Below are positions 23,102 to 35,114 of a stretch of DNA of 64,000 bases, in pieces. The DNA comes from Antedon mediterranea. Taxonomy: Eukaryota > Echinodermata > Crinoidea > Comatulida > Antedonidae. The position numbers and the translations under genes are program-made. The stretch lies in NCBI RefSeq assembly GCF_964355755.1, contig NC_092672.1, positions 26,654,501-26,718,500 of the forward strand, given 5' to 3'. The notes below the pieces were generated by a model. It did not search any database. It was not told where the DNA came from and saw only the letters and a program-made list of their open reading frames with translations. Numbering within the stretch: position 1 is the first letter of the stretch; each line of letters begins with the position of its first letter.

Positions 23102-24506
23102 GCCTTAAGGCCAATTTACGCAGACTAGCAGCGGTAACGGTAATAACAAATATAGAATCTATGTTATTCCTATGACAAAGCGGAGAGGACGGGCGGTTTC
23201 CGCTCAGGATAGATACATATGTAAATGAACTAAAAGAAAGCTAAGGTTTGTGAATAGAACTAGAAAAGTTAGAACTGCACAAATTAAAATACAAGAACTA
23301 TTTAGCCCTAACAGTCTTATTCGACTTGAACCCTCACAATTATAAGGTAAATATTTATTGTAGAGTTGGGATAGGTGTGTGCAAATACACACAAATTATT
23401 TTGTGGTGTAACCTACAACTTTTATTCGTTCATCATAATAATATTTTCTCACATAATACTCTATTTTTTTATTATTTTCTTGAATTTATGATACCCACAA
23501 TTATAATAATAAAAAGTAAAAATGCATATAATATTGTTTACAGTATAGTATATTACATTATACATTGGTATATAATTCGCGGTAAATTTAACGCAGATCA
23601 TGAAAGCGAAAGTGCTTGATACAAAATGTAGAGCCAAATAGAAATAAATGATAAAGACGCTAGTAAATTAGCAACTGAACATTTTATTGCACTACAGGCT
23701 CTTTCATGAGTATGACCTCAATCTTCAGGTGCTTGGCTCTGAATGATAGTCACAAGTGAATACAAAAAGCTATAATGAAGTTTTATGGCAAAACTGTTTA
23801 TGTGAACAATAGTATGCTAATTAGCAAGTACAACACATCTCTATTTCCTGGATGGACAGTCTATTGTTAACCGATTTCCTATTATCTAAATTACTGATAC
23901 CTCAATAGAAACTTTCTCCTATGTCTACATCCACTGACCAATTCGTTCCTATGGTTAAGTGAGCTGGTTTCAGGCTAGCATATGATGTAATACTTCTCTT
24001 GCAAGCATAGATTACACCGTTTGTTAACATTGGAATATGGTTTACACCTCTTTATTATTCGCCATTTAATGTTATACTTTATGTTATCATCTTTTAGCTT
24101 CAAGATATACCGGCTAATCGTTGTGCTGTTTGATCAATGATCATGTTTATGAATCACACACAAAACTGACTGAGACATAGATTACATTTCTGCCATTAAT
24201 CAAATTTCTTATTTAGAAAAATACTAATAGAAAATGTTGACGTGTTTTAATTAAATGTGCAGTAATTGTATTAAGTAATATCTCTTTGACCTGATAAATA
24301 TCATTGACGGGTGCATTTATACGTACAACCTGTCACTGTGGCCTGATTTATATCAGAGAAAAATAAATATTTGACAATTATTGGACATGATTTACAACAG
24401 ACTGACAGTTGGTTTTCAGTGGCATCACCAACACTAAAATAATAAATTACCTAGAAAAAATCATGTAAGTCTAACCTACTAACTAAAATTCTGTCATTTT
24501 TTTTAG
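23102..24506. other. AT-rich DNA before the first MACPF-GTPase gene; likely 5' UTR intron
   Basis: No gene is seen. A segment at 23630-23750 (GCTCTTTCATGAGTATGACC and the inverted pair AGAGCCAA/TTGGCTCT) looks like the end of a minus-strand retroelement. If the cassettes at 17.4-19.6 kb supply the first exon, all of this is intron. Confidence 0.4.
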
Positions 24507-24568
24507 AAGAGAGATCACGTCATTGGATAAAGAAAGGTAAATTTGTGGTTCAGAAGAATCCAGTCAAG
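24507..24568 (+). promoter_or_regulatory. 5' UTR exon start with splice acceptor, gene 1
   Basis: TTTTTTTTAG precedes 24507 and is a good acceptor. The exon begins AAGAGAGATCACGTCATTGG, which matches the start of the equivalent exon of the second paralog (GACAGATCACATCATTGAAT at 54165). This shared boundary is the main evidence that translation starts in a second exon. Confidence 0.65.
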
Positions 24569-27500
24569 ATGGCTTCAATTAAGAGTAAGGGACAAATGAG
24601 TGTATCAGCATTGGGAAGGCCATTTAGACTTGGTATGTTGTATGATTGTCGTACTGAGAAACTCATCCCTGGTATTACTCTATGGGATAATGAATTCCTT
24701 CAACACCAACTTGTTTCACAACCCCAAGAGTCAGCAAACTTTACGATACATACTGAAGAGTCTATATCAGATAAAGCCAATGCCCTTGATATTAATGCCA
24801 GCTTGAAGCTGAGTTTTCTTGGTGGTCTTATTGAGGTGTCTGGTTCTGCTAAATATCTTGATGACCGCAAGTCATCCAATTACAAGGCCAGAGTATCGAT
24901 GCAGTACAAGTGTACCACCAAGTTTGAGGAGTTAACAATGGGTCACCTAGGAAAGGGAAAGATCATGCACCATGATGTTTTCGAATACGGGATTGCCACT
25001 CATGTTGTGACTGGTATACAGTATGGTGGTCAGGCATTCTTCATATTTGAAAAGCAGTTTTCTGAAAGCGAGACTTACAAGAAAGTACATGGAGATTTAA
25101 TGGTTGCCATTAAAGCTCTACCGGGGATTATAGTTGATGGTAGTGCTTCTGTAGACTTGACAGAGGATCTTAAGGATAAAGTAGATGGTTTTGAGTGCAC
25201 ATTTTATGGAGACTTTATTCCTCCCAACAACCCTACCACATATCTTGATGCTGTGAAGTTGTATAAGGAGCTTCCAAAACTGATGGGTGTAAAAGCAGAC
25301 AAGTCAGTTCCTGTTCTCGTCTGGCTTTACCCGCTGGAAAATTTGGATAGCAAAGCAGCTAAGTTGGTCAGAGAAATCAATGTTACTCTGATTGAAAGTG
25401 CAGAAAACACTCTAGAAGAATTACGCGACTTTGAAATAAGGTGCAGAGACCTAGCAGTATCTGACCCATGTCAAAGGTTTCCCGATATAAGACACAAAAT
25501 AAACAACTTCAAGGAAATGGTAGAAGAGTATAAACTTACTTTTCAGAAGCAATTGATGCAAGTGTTACCTGATATTCGAGGAGGGAGGACAGAAGAAATA
25601 GTTTTAGCACACCTTTTAGAGAGAAGAAAAGTATCGCCTTTTGGTCATAGACACCTTTCCAAATGGGTGGAAGAAGCTGAAGCTCTCGTTCGGGTGGTTG
25701 GCACATACGTCAGTAGCATGAGTGAAATACCTTTTGCAGACACACCTGGTGTTTTGTCAGCAACCATTTTGAACCCAAGTAACAAATATGTCATATGCTT
25801 CACAATGCGCTTGGTACAGAAAGAAGAACTACTAACAGCCATGCAGAGTTATCTTAAGCAAATCAAAGATGCTGATTACAATTTTGATGGAGAAAATGTA
25901 TTTTCAGATTCTCTTTATGATGCTCTGGCAGACACAATGGTTCAAAATTCACGCCAATTCAAAGAATTTGCCGCAGCAAATAAAGGATCAACGGGAACAT
26001 ATTTTATAATCCATGAAGACAAAAAGGTGCTTGAAAATCCAGGAGGTTTCACATTTCTGTATAAAGATGGAAAACTGCTTGATACAAATTTTAAGCCTCC
26101 TTCAAAGCCAGGTATACCTACATGTATTGAATCAACTCATCATAGCATCCAGTTAGAATGGAAGGTTCCAGATCAGGGCGTCTTAAATATCACCTATTAT
26201 GAAGTGTCTTATAAGCGACTTAGTATTGATGCAGATTGGACCACAGTCTCTACTTCTAGTAAAGAATGTTCATTTACTGTAGATGATCTAAAGATTGCCT
26301 CAGTATACCTATTTAAGGTGAAGGCAATTTGCGAAGTTGGAGTTAGCAAATCTAGTCCAGTTAGCCAACCATTGACGACTCGTCCGACATGTCCTCTTAG
26401 TAAACCAGAAGTCCAGGTTCCACCAGGCCTTCATATCACTGTTACATGGAGCCCTCCTGATATAATTGCTGAAAATGTGAAGATTAAAGCGTACGAGGTT
26501 CAGTATTGCAATCTGGACACAACAGCCAAAACTGGACCTAGTAATGTAGATAAAATGACCTGGCAAAAAATGTCCGTTCAAGGCAAGACACTGGAAGCAA
26601 ACCACAAAGCTATAAATAACACTATATATAGATATCGAGTCCGAGCTGACTGTGGTGATGCTGGAAAAAGCAAATATAGTCCGATAAGTGAAAATATCTG
26701 CCTAAATATTTCACCAGAAGAAATAACAAAGGAGAATATTTTGCTGAAGTCAAAGTGTGTTCACAACGGCTCACCATTATTGTATGAACTAGAATTGAAG
26801 GAGGTTGTAAGAAGAGAATCAGAAAAAATCCACAAATATGAGTTTGGAGATCATAACAGAAACACAAAAGCTACCGAAAAAGTTATTATGGTTGTAGGTG
26901 CAACGGGAGCAGGGAAGACAACCCTTATCAATGGGCTGATCAATTATGTATTTGGTGTAAAATGGGAGGACCGTTATCGTTTTAAACTGATTCATGAACG
27001 TTTCAAAACTACACAGGCACTTTCACAGACATCGTCCATAACTTCCTACACAATCCATCATCAGAAGGATTTCCAGGTACCCTATACGCTGACCATCATT
27101 GATACCCCAGGATTTGGTGACACATCAGGTATCAGCCGAGATAAAGAGATAACCAAGCAAATTCACAGCTTCTTTTCTACTAAAGGAGTAGGTGGTATCG
27201 ACCATATAGATGCCATAGGATTTGTGGCTCAAGCTTCATTAGCAAGACTCACACCAACACAGAAATATGTTTTTGACTCAATCTTGTCACTGTTTGGGAA
27301 GGATATTGCTGATAACATCTTTATTCTAGTCACCTTTGCAGATGGCAAGAAACCACCAGTTATGGCAGGTATCAAGGAAGCTGAGCTTCCATATAAAGCC
27401 TACTTCAAGTTCAATAATTCTGCTTTGTTTGCTCAAAATAGTCCTGGTGGTAAGGTCGGGAAGGATGAAGAGAGTGATGAGGATGAAGAAGAGGATGGAG

Positions 27501-28453
27501 GATTTGATACTATGTTCTGGCAAATGGGAACAAACAGTTTCAAACGGTTCTTAGACAAGCTGGGAGCAATTGAGCCCAAGAGCTTGGTATTGACCAAGGG
27601 TGTCTTGGATGAGCGCAGTCAATTGGAAACATACATTGTTGGGATACAGAGTGGAATCCAAACAGGACTAAATAAACTTGAACAACTGAAGAAGGAAGAT
27701 GAAGTTCTTCGTCAGCACCAGAAAGATATTGACATGAATAAAAATTTTCAGTACACAGTTGAAGAGGAAATAGCTGTTCATTATGAAATTCCATCTGGTA
27801 CATACATCACCAACTGCCTAACATGCAACAGAACATGTCACTATCCTTGTGGTATACCAGACAATAAATCTAAAAGAGAGTGTGCTGCAATGAGTGACGG
27901 TAAATGTCGGTCATGCAGAAACAATTGTCACTGGACGATGCATAAAAATATGCAAACGAAAATTGAGCTTGAAAAGCGTGAAGTCACGAAAGATTCTGAA
28001 GATTTAAAGAAGCGTTACGAGGATGCAAAAGGTGCAAAAATGACTGCTGAGCAAATCATGAACAAAATTGCAGAGGAATTTGAAAATGTCCAATTTAATG
28101 TTCTCGAACTGACCTATGAGGTGCGTAAGAGTCTAAATCGCCTTCAGGAAATTGCTCTAGTGCCAAATCCATTGTCATCAGTTGAATATATTGATATCCT
28201 AATCCAAAATGCAAAAGATGAAGCAAAACCAGGATGGATTGAAAATGTCCAAGAACTTCAAAATTTGAGAAAAAATGCCGAAGTTTTGAAGAATGTCGAA
28301 GATGACAATTTTCATCCGTTTCAGCAGTACAAAAGTATTCAGGATACATTACCAAGAAGTAAAAATGAAGGTACACTCAGCAGATTCAAAAAGTGGTTAA
28401 AATCCAAATTCCTTTCCGGCCCGACTCTCGACACGCTCCCAAATAAAATGTGA
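24569..28453 (+). CDS. SNTX-type MACPF/FN3/AIG1-like GTPase protein, paralog 1 (1294 aa)
   Basis: One long exon. The frame is open from a GTG at 24545, but the first ATG is at 24569 in a strong context (AAGATGG) and aligns with the start of paralog 2. Domains by eye: SNTX-family MACPF/CDC-like N-terminus (about 1-255, opening ALGRPFRLGMLYDCR); a helical segment (255-385); a thioredoxin-like fold (390-508); two FN3 domains (511-603, 609-718); a GTPase with P-loop GATGAGKT 777-784, DTPG 845-848 and TFAD 922-925 in the G4 position; an acidic loop near 960-980; a Cys/His cluster (C1083, C1086, C1090, H1091, C1094, C1105, C1113, C1116, C1120, H1121, H1125) likely to bind zinc; and a helical tail. 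The SNTX core is known from fish pore-forming toxin subunits, but similar MACPF-GTPase proteins are widespread and non-venomous. No signal peptide is seen, so it is probably cytosolic. The SPRY domain typical of fish toxins is absent. A membrane or defence role is inference. AATAAA at 28442 overlaps the end of the frame. Confidence 0.9.
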   Translation: MASIKSKGQMSVSALGRPFRLGMLYDCRTEKLIPGITLWDNEFLQHQLVSQPQESANFTIHTEESISDKANALDINASLKLSFLGGLIEVSGSAKYLDDRKSSNYKARVSMQYKCTTKFEELTMGHLGKGKIMHHDVFEYGIATHVVTGIQYGGQAFFIFEKQFSESETYKKVHGDLMVAIKALPGIIVDGSASVDLTEDLKDKVDGFECTFYGDFIPPNNPTTYLDAVKLYKELPKLMGVKADKSVPVLVWLYPLENLDSKAAKLVREINVTLIESAENTLEELRDFEIRCRDLAVSDPCQRFPDIRHKINNFKEMVEEYKLTFQKQLMQVLPDIRGGRTEEIVLAHLLERRKVSPFGHRHLSKWVEEAEALVRVVGTYVSSMSEIPFADTPGVLSATILNPSNKYVICFTMRLVQKEELLTAMQSYLKQIKDADYNFDGENVFSDSLYDALADTMVQNSRQFKEFAAANKGSTGTYFIIHEDKKVLENPGGFTFLYKDGKLLDTNFKPPSKPGIPTCIESTHHSIQLEWKVPDQGVLNITYYEVSYKRLSIDADWTTVSTSSKECSFTVDDLKIASVYLFKVKAICEVGVSKSSPVSQPLTTRPTCPLSKPEVQVPPGLHITVTWSPPDIIAENVKIKAYEVQYCNLDTTAKTGPSNVDKMTWQKMSVQGKTLEANHKAINNTIYRYRVRADCGDAGKSKYSPISENICLNISPEEITKENILLKSKCVHNGSPLLYELELKEVVRRESEKIHKYEFGDHNRNTKATEKVIMVVGATGAGKTTLINGLINYVFGVKWEDRYRFKLIHERFKTTQALSQTSSITSYTIHHQKDFQVPYTLTIIDTPGFGDTSGISRDKEITKQIHSFFSTKGVGGIDHIDAIGFVAQASLARLTPTQKYVFDSILSLFGKDIADNIFILVTFADGKKPPVMAGIKEAELPYKAYFKFNNSALFAQNSPGGKVGKDEESDEDEEEDGGFDTMFWQMGTNSFKRFLDKLGAIEPKSLVLTKGVLDERSQLETYIVGIQSGIQTGLNKLEQLKKEDEVLRQHQKDIDMNKNFQYTVEEEIAVHYEIPSGTYITNCLTCNRTCHYPCGIPDNKSKRECAAMSDGKCRSCRNNCHWTMHKNMQTKIELEKREVTKDSEDLKKRYEDAKGAKMTAEQIMNKIAEEFENVQFNVLELTYEVRKSLNRLQEIALVPNPLSSVEYIDILIQNAKDEAKPGWIENVQELQNLRKNAEVLKNVEDDNFHPFQQYKSIQDTLPRSKNEGTLSRFKKWLKSKFLSGPTLDTLPNKM

Positions 28454-28740
28454 AAAATATGCTTGCTTTGTGATCATTTAAGCTTAAAATACGAAACCAT
28501 TTTCTGTTTTACAGCAGTCTTTTTAAAAAAAGCTTTGCAAAAAATGAAACATGTAGGCATTATGTCTATACATAAGAGATTCTATATAATCTTGAGCAAA
28601 GAAACATAAAATCAGCAAACTGAAAAAAATTTAATCTAAAGCAAACAAATGCTTAAATTGTCAGACAATGGTTTTTGGTTATAAGTAACTGTTTCTTTTG
28701 TGAAATAATTTTTTTTGTACAGAAGTGAATAACTTTAAGC
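28454..28740 (+). other. 3' flank/UTR of paralog 1
   Basis: TGTGATCATTTAAGCTTAAA and ACGAAACCATTTTC at about 28469-28508 recur in diverged form at 60290-60345, downstream of paralog 2. The 3' flank was therefore part of the duplicated unit. No downstream AATAAA is seen before 28740. Confidence 0.5.
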
Positions 28741-29100
28741 ATGTTTAATTCAGATTCAGATTCAGATAACATTTATTCAGATAATAATGAATGAACATAT
28801 ACAAAATAGAAAAAAGATATTAAAGTGAACATAGATAAAGCAGTAATTGGTAGTCACTATTATCCCAGTCCCACAAACAAAACACATTACTAAAAATAAA
28901 AATAAACATAGAGTATATAATTATATAATTGAGGATAAACATTACAGTATAATAACATAACTAACATCTTCTTTAATTTAATTATTTAAAATTATATTTC
29001 TATATTTTCATGATATAAATGAAATAAATACCGACATCGGTAAATGAAAAAAATATATACACATATACATACATACATACATAATTGAAAGTGATTACAT
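28741..29100 (-). repeat. LINE 3'-end remnant, minus strand
   Basis: On the minus strand the sequence ends AATAAATGTTATCTGAATCTG with a (TCTGAA)n tail at 28750-28770, typical of non-LTR elements with microsatellite tails. The body is too decayed to assign. Confidence 0.45.
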
Positions 29101-31821
29101 TAAAAAACATGGACACTATGACAACATTTTCAAAAAAACTATTTCTAAATAAGAAATATTTATTACAACAAACGGCGCTTGACTGTTTGACGTAACAATT
29201 TCAATTATTTTTCTTTCTTCAGAAATAATGATTTATTTTCAATTATTTTTTTTAACAATCTGCAGTAAACATGTTGTGTAAATATAGTCTGGCCAACAAA
29301 AATATAACAATAAACTAAAATACAGTAATGAACTTGAATGTACATATTCCAGGGTAGGGGAATTACTCCCTAAGGTCATAGTAATCCGGCCCGCATACTA
29401 TACTAGGTAGGCCTATAACGATGATGCAAAATTAAAAATTATTATTTTTCGAGCAAATTATACATTGCTTGTTAGTATTTTGTTTTAATATTATAATAAA
29501 GAAAGAATTATGAAAATCTGACTTGTAATTTTCGGAATATAGGGTCAAAAACATCACCGTGTTTATTTAACCTCATTCAAAGAATTTCAGTAAATTATTT
29601 TTCCACGTAATGGACAATCCTTAGAGACAACGTGATTTCAGGGCATATGTGAGGAAATGTGTACGAAGTGTGTTGATTCGCGTCAGCCAATCAAAGGGTG
29701 AGAATTTAAAAATAGACTCTCTTTTCTCAGATGTACTTTGGTTCGAGCAGCATGGACCTATAAATTAGTCGAGTATACAAATTCTCACAAACCGATGTTA
29801 ATCGTAATTATACAGTTTCCTAATGATTCCGTCCTACAGGCGCGGCGCGAAAAATCAGTCAGTGTTGTTTTGATACATTACACTTTTTAATTCATTCATT
29901 CATTCATAATAACATTTATTTCTTATCTTTCAAAGTAAACAAAATAACAATTTAAATATAAATAAGGAGGCAAAACCCAGAAAGTAATAACATTTGGAGG
30001 TATTAAGTATGTATACTCAATAAAAACACCAGAAATAGAAAGATCTGGAAAATTTACAAAAAAACATTTAACATTTTTTTCTTTTAAACATTTACATTTT
30101 TTTTTAAGTTAAGAAAAGAAATTTTTATGATTATTGAAATATTTCACCTCTTTTGCATGTAAAAGAATGGGAAATTACATGATATCCCCCAAATAGCAGA
30201 AGGGCGTGATTTTCAAGAAAATTGGATACATTGAAAACAATTTCAAAAAAAGGATACAGTTGAATAAAAATGTGTTAAACAATCTTTTTAGAAAGACCTT
30301 TGTTAAAAAAGAAATATGTTTGTCTAAAAGTATTCTATATTTCATTATTGTCATCGTTGTTATTAGTAGTCTTGTATTCGTTCTACTTTTATTTCTTTTG
30401 TAGACATTTTACCCACTTTCATTTATAAAATTAACATAAGCATAATATTTACTAAAATATATCTTATACATAATAATAGTGTTACCATAATTATAGTTTT
30501 CTTAAATTCATATCTTTATCTAGTTTTTATTTATTGCATTTTTTATAACAATAATAGTTTTAACTTAATGTTTGTATAATACATATGTAATAACATTTTC
30601 ATTGATACCTTATATTCTTTATCTATTTTATTTTTTATATTTTATAGAAATATTTATAACATTTTCTCTTGAAATTTTCTTATACATAATTATAATTGTT
30701 TATGTGTGTTGTTCTTTTACATGTAAAAGGATAATATTTAGTTAAAAAGATAACTTATTTAATAAAATGTTATTCATATTATTATAATCACAATTTAAAA
30801 TCGTTTTACTGTTCTCTGCTCCCTGTTACAAATGCTAGTTAAGTGAAGTATTGTTTGAAATTATATTTAATGCCGATGATAACTTTGTTAACATGAAATA
30901 AGGCAACTTACATACATCAGAATAGTGTTGGATTTGGATGGAACAATTGAGTTAACGTTACCATTGTCATTTGCAAAAAATAAGAAATAAATAGGAATAA
31001 TCTAGTTTTAAATCTATTCAGTTTTACAAACATTGATTATTTACATTTAGTATGTGCCTTTTTTAACAATAATTGTATGATTTAGTAATGTACTGTTGTA
31101 ACATACATTTTACGCTTTAGAAAAGAACAAATGCTTATGTGTTTCATTCCTTTAATCGATCTTTCAGATCTCCTAAAATCCCCTTATCGAGTGGGTGAAT
31201 TGTAGTATGTGTTAAGTATTCAGTGGAACATGAAATTGCAATTTCTGTCCAGGATTCAATATACTGTAACTGCCAATATGATTTACAACCCATTGAAACT
31301 AATATTATTTGAATACTATTTTTAATATAGTTAAAACTAGTACTAGATTAGATATTTGATTCTACTAACGAAGTAGATATGATCGATGCAATATTCAATA
31401 TAGTCAAAAAGTGATCAGTATTCTATTAGACTCGGGATAATATCCAGTTTCCTGTGCACATAATACCAGTACTGTATGAAGGACTCGGAATCAAATCGAG
31501 TGGGAGAATTCAAATAACAACACTGCGTTGCGACCGGTTAGACATGTTCTCATGATTCAATTACATTTGAAATTGCAAAATAAACATAATTTCCAAAGTT
31601 GAAAGAGGAATAATTTTACGAAACATTATGGATTACTAAAGAATTTAAAATCGTAAATGACGATTTTTTTAATGATTCACATGTGTACTAATCAAATTTA
31701 TTTCAAGGAAATAAGAAACAATTATAAAGGAAAACTAATCTAATATGGACTTTTGAGAAATCTATTTCTTGCGAAATTAAAATATCGAGCATGCAATATA
31801 CAATAACAAACAAGAGCGCCA
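29101..31821. other. AT-rich intergenic DNA with another LINE tail
   Basis: At 29884-30010 a (TTCA)n stretch followed by TAATAACATTTATTTCTTA is a second minus-strand LINE-type tail. Elsewhere there are long A/T runs without exon-like structure or a long ORF. No gene seen. Confidence 0.4.
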
Positions 31822-32279
31822 CTGGCAGCAAAGATTGTATAGCGGCGCTACACGGCGCAAGATAGATAACTGTTGTCAAGCCTCTATCTTATAACACTAC
31901 GCGCCCAGTAAATCCATGGACGCAATTCAGGTTGACAGGTTATTATTGTGACTTAAATGTAAATGGTTTAAATTTTGCGGTCCGCCTCGAAGTATCTGTG
32001 GTTAACCATCTTGAGGATTGATTCATGGAAAAGGGAAGAAATTATGTAAACAAAGTAAAATAAAGGTTTCTTTGGGATCTGGACACTTTCCGATTAATTC
32101 TGTGTCTTTACATTGAAATGCTTGGTTAGACAACTTCGTTCTTTGACCGAAACATCGTACGATATTGCCTTGACAACGACTTTATTCCTGTTCAATTTTT
32201 CCGCCGGAATGGCGTCCATGGATTACAAACGTTACCTATCTTGCGCCGCGTAGCAGCGCTATACAATCTTTGCTGGCAG
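31822..32279. mobile_element. 458-bp MITE-like element with ~43-bp terminal inverted repeats
   Basis: The left end CTGGCAGCAAAGATTGTATA (31822) and the right end, read in reverse complement, CTGCCAGCAAAGATTGTATA (32279) match through GCGGCGCAAGATAG with few differences. An inner inverted pair around ATCCATGGACGC (about 31912, 32210) extends the symmetry. It has no ORF. Target duplication is unclear. Confidence 0.7.
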
Positions 32280-33779
32280 CAGGTCATCGACCATGATGTA
32301 CTGAATTATTTCGAACATAAATGCCGAACCGGATGGAGGTATAGTAATCTCATGCGCTCATCATTTATTACAAAATACATAAGAAAATATCATACATAAA
32401 AGTAATATGTGTGAACAGGGAAAGAAACTTTCTGTTTTCTCTAACTTAAGAATACAGTAAACTTAAATTCACTTTATGCGTAACTTTTGAGTTTCTTTAC
32501 TAGGGTAGGAGGCACTCAGTCCGGGATGCGATTTTTTTTTTCGTACATAAGTTGGGGACCCCTCATGAAACGTCACAAAATAAACATGAATAATTCATCA
32601 GTTAAAGCCCCATTCCCTACGTTTTTTAGATCTAATTTAAGATCACAAACTATATTTAATGTAAAAATAATACTATATGGTCCTATTGCGATAACTTTTT
32701 TCGTCTTTAAACGGTTAAAAATGTGAAAAATAAATCGATTTTAATAATTATAGCGGCCCGCTATAAATCCCAAAATGCATTGCGCGCGGATTGATATTGT
32801 TGTTTTTCACCTGTAATTCGCCCACTTTTCGATCGATCGTGAAGCCAAAACAAATGGAAGACTCCTAACTTTTCAGCGAAAATACCGGGTTTTCCCCAAT
32901 TTGTATCAACGGAGTCTGGCAAAAATAGAAAGACAATTAATGCAGCAACTATACAACGTCAGGCTAGGTATATAGCTAGCGTACGATGTTCGTACGTTAC
33001 CGATGTTTACCAGCTAGGCCTACAAAACTAAGCCTAGCTAGGCTAGGCCTGAGACCGTCCACGAGAGGTCGATCGCCGCGAGCTACTTATGTAGTGCATT
33101 GTTTCTCACTTTTTATCATAATTTACCATAAAACGTACATTTAAGACAAGGAATGACATGGTTTAATGTTTTTAAAGTGATATATATGTATTATTTTCCA
33201 AAAAACGTCCAAAATTGCAGGGAAGGGGTCTTTAAATTTGTTGTTCCGTGTGCACCCAAGCGTATAGCAACAAGAAGTGGTTACACAAGTGCGGTACGAT
33301 TTTAGGCCTATCTCCGCTGTTGTTGCGGCGTGCGATTTCATAGAAGAATAGCGGCGTTTTGTGTGGATTGTCAAAATAATCAGCCTTTAGTTTATGGTGT
33401 TTTAATATAATTTATTACTAAAGAACTACGTGTTAAAATTATAGTTTCTATTCATACTATTAGGCCTAATTATTAGTCTCTAAACCCATGTCTATTCTAG
33501 TAGTAGCTGTGTGGGTGTGTGTGACGTGTGTGTGTTAGGTATGACACAATCCGAGTAATAAGTCAGCAAAATTAAACAATAAACATTACACAAAAATACA
33601 TTTTTTATTCTCGTGGGTCTAATCTTCCCATCTCATGTGTTCATATACGCGCATTTTTAAAGTTCCTTTGAGTACATGTAGGCTAGTCAATCTAGCATTT
33701 TGAGTGAAACAAATTGCAAACAGAGATTTTTTTTTTTAAATGGTTACATATGATAAGGTAATTATTTTTTGAGCATCAC
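32280..33779. other. Gene-free DNA, possible unclassified repeat
   Basis: The segment 32500-33400 is richer in CpG (TTGCGCGCGGATTG, GATCGATCGTG, CGCCGCGAGC) than its surroundings and has several A/T-run borders, which suggests an inserted element. I found no terminal repeats and no credible protein. Confidence 0.3.
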
Positions 33780-34620
33780 ACCTCTGACACTCATCCCGAA
33801 GGTATGCAAATTAGCTTAAATATGCAAATTAGGGTGAAATTACAGGGTTACTATATCTTAAAAACTACTAATCGTAGAGAGTTCATTTTTGCACAGTCTG
33901 GTTCAGAATATATATATTTATATTTGCTCTAATGAGACAAATTTTGACCCTTGACCCTATTTCTCAATATTTACATAAATATGTGATTAAAATTTCTGTA
34001 GAGACTTTATTTTGGACTCAATGACTTGGATATTGTTTTTCAATACCCACCATAGAACTGTATTATAATTCCTAAAATCACAACTTCGTCACGCACCTTG
34101 AAAGTATGCAAATTAGTAGTATAAGTAATATTAAATATGCAAATTAGGGAGTGAAATTACACCGTTGCCATATCTCGAAAACCGCTAATGCTAGAGTGTT
34201 GATTTTTTCACTAAAATATTTAAAATGTATATATTTATATTTGCTGTAATGAGACATTTTACAAAAAAATGCCCGGAACTATAACATTTGACCCTCGACC
34301 CCATTTCTCAATATTGCATATATAATGAAAACTAAAATGTCTGTAGAGACTTTGTTTTGCCCTCAAATGACTCAGATACAGGTTTCTAATAGCCAACATA
34401 GGAATGTTTAGTAAATCTCAAAATCACACCTGTATCACTCACCTTCAAAGTATGCAAATTATTAGTACAAGTTACATGAAATATGCAAATTAGAGGGTGA
34501 AATTACAGGTTCCTATATGTATCGAAAACCGCTAAGGTAGAGAGTTGATTTTTTCAAAAACTTGTTCAGAATGTACATATTTATATTTGCTCTAATGAAA
34601 CATTTTACGAAAAAAAAAAC
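33780..34620. repeat. Tandem ~330-bp repeats (about 2.5 copies)
   Basis: Each copy has AGTATGCAAATTAG / AATATGCAAATTAG, then GGTGAAATTACA, AACCGCTAA, TATTTATATTTGCTCTAATG, CATTTGACCCTCGACCCC and TCTGTAGAGACTTT. Copies start near 33795, 34105 and 34447. The TTTATATTTGCTCTAATG phrase is shared with the long-TIR element at 46618-50028. An A25 run at 34638-34662 follows. Confidence 0.75.
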
Positions 34621-35114
34621 CTTATTTTCTTTAATTTGCAAAAAAAAAAAAAAAAAAAAAAAAATAGCCCACCAAAGAGAACTAAACAAAGAAGTATGTG
34701 GGCTTCTTAGAGGTTTTACGGTATATGCTACTTATTTTGTCCATGGTTGAACCGAATAAACAATCTGTATAAATATATAAAAACAACCCAATCCACTTTG
34801 TTTCAAGTTTATTAGGTTGAAATAATATGAAAATCTATTGATTAAAAAAAAAATCTTTGCCATAAAATACTTGTTTCTTTTGTATAATAAGAAATGAAGC
34901 AGCAATTTGCATTTTGTTTCTAATTATTGATTTACTACAACTGTAATAATGTGAGTACATACCATCGATGTTAGACAACCAATGTAAGAAAACTAAAAGT
35001 ATGATGTAATAAAGTTATAGACATAAAACAGTCTACAATAACAACATTTGTAATATACATCAATGAAATAAGTATTTATTTGTTTTCCATAATCTATCTG
35101 TATGATATTCTTAT

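Noticed and set aside
24545-24568. Upstream extension of the paralog 1 protein by eight residues
   Set aside because: The codon at 24545 is GTG; the first ATG with good context is at 24569 and aligns with the start of paralog 2.
27326-28376. Minus-strand and alternative-frame ORFs inside the two large genes
   Set aside because: Shadows of the coding frame; no independent start context or domain.
33141-33374. Minus-strand ORF with several cysteines, considered as a THAP-type finger
   Set aside because: Cysteine and histidine spacing does not fit C2CH, and the reading lacks the AVPTF-like end.
34562-34750. 62-aa ORF through a lysine run
   Set aside because: It is produced by the A25 tract and has no other support.
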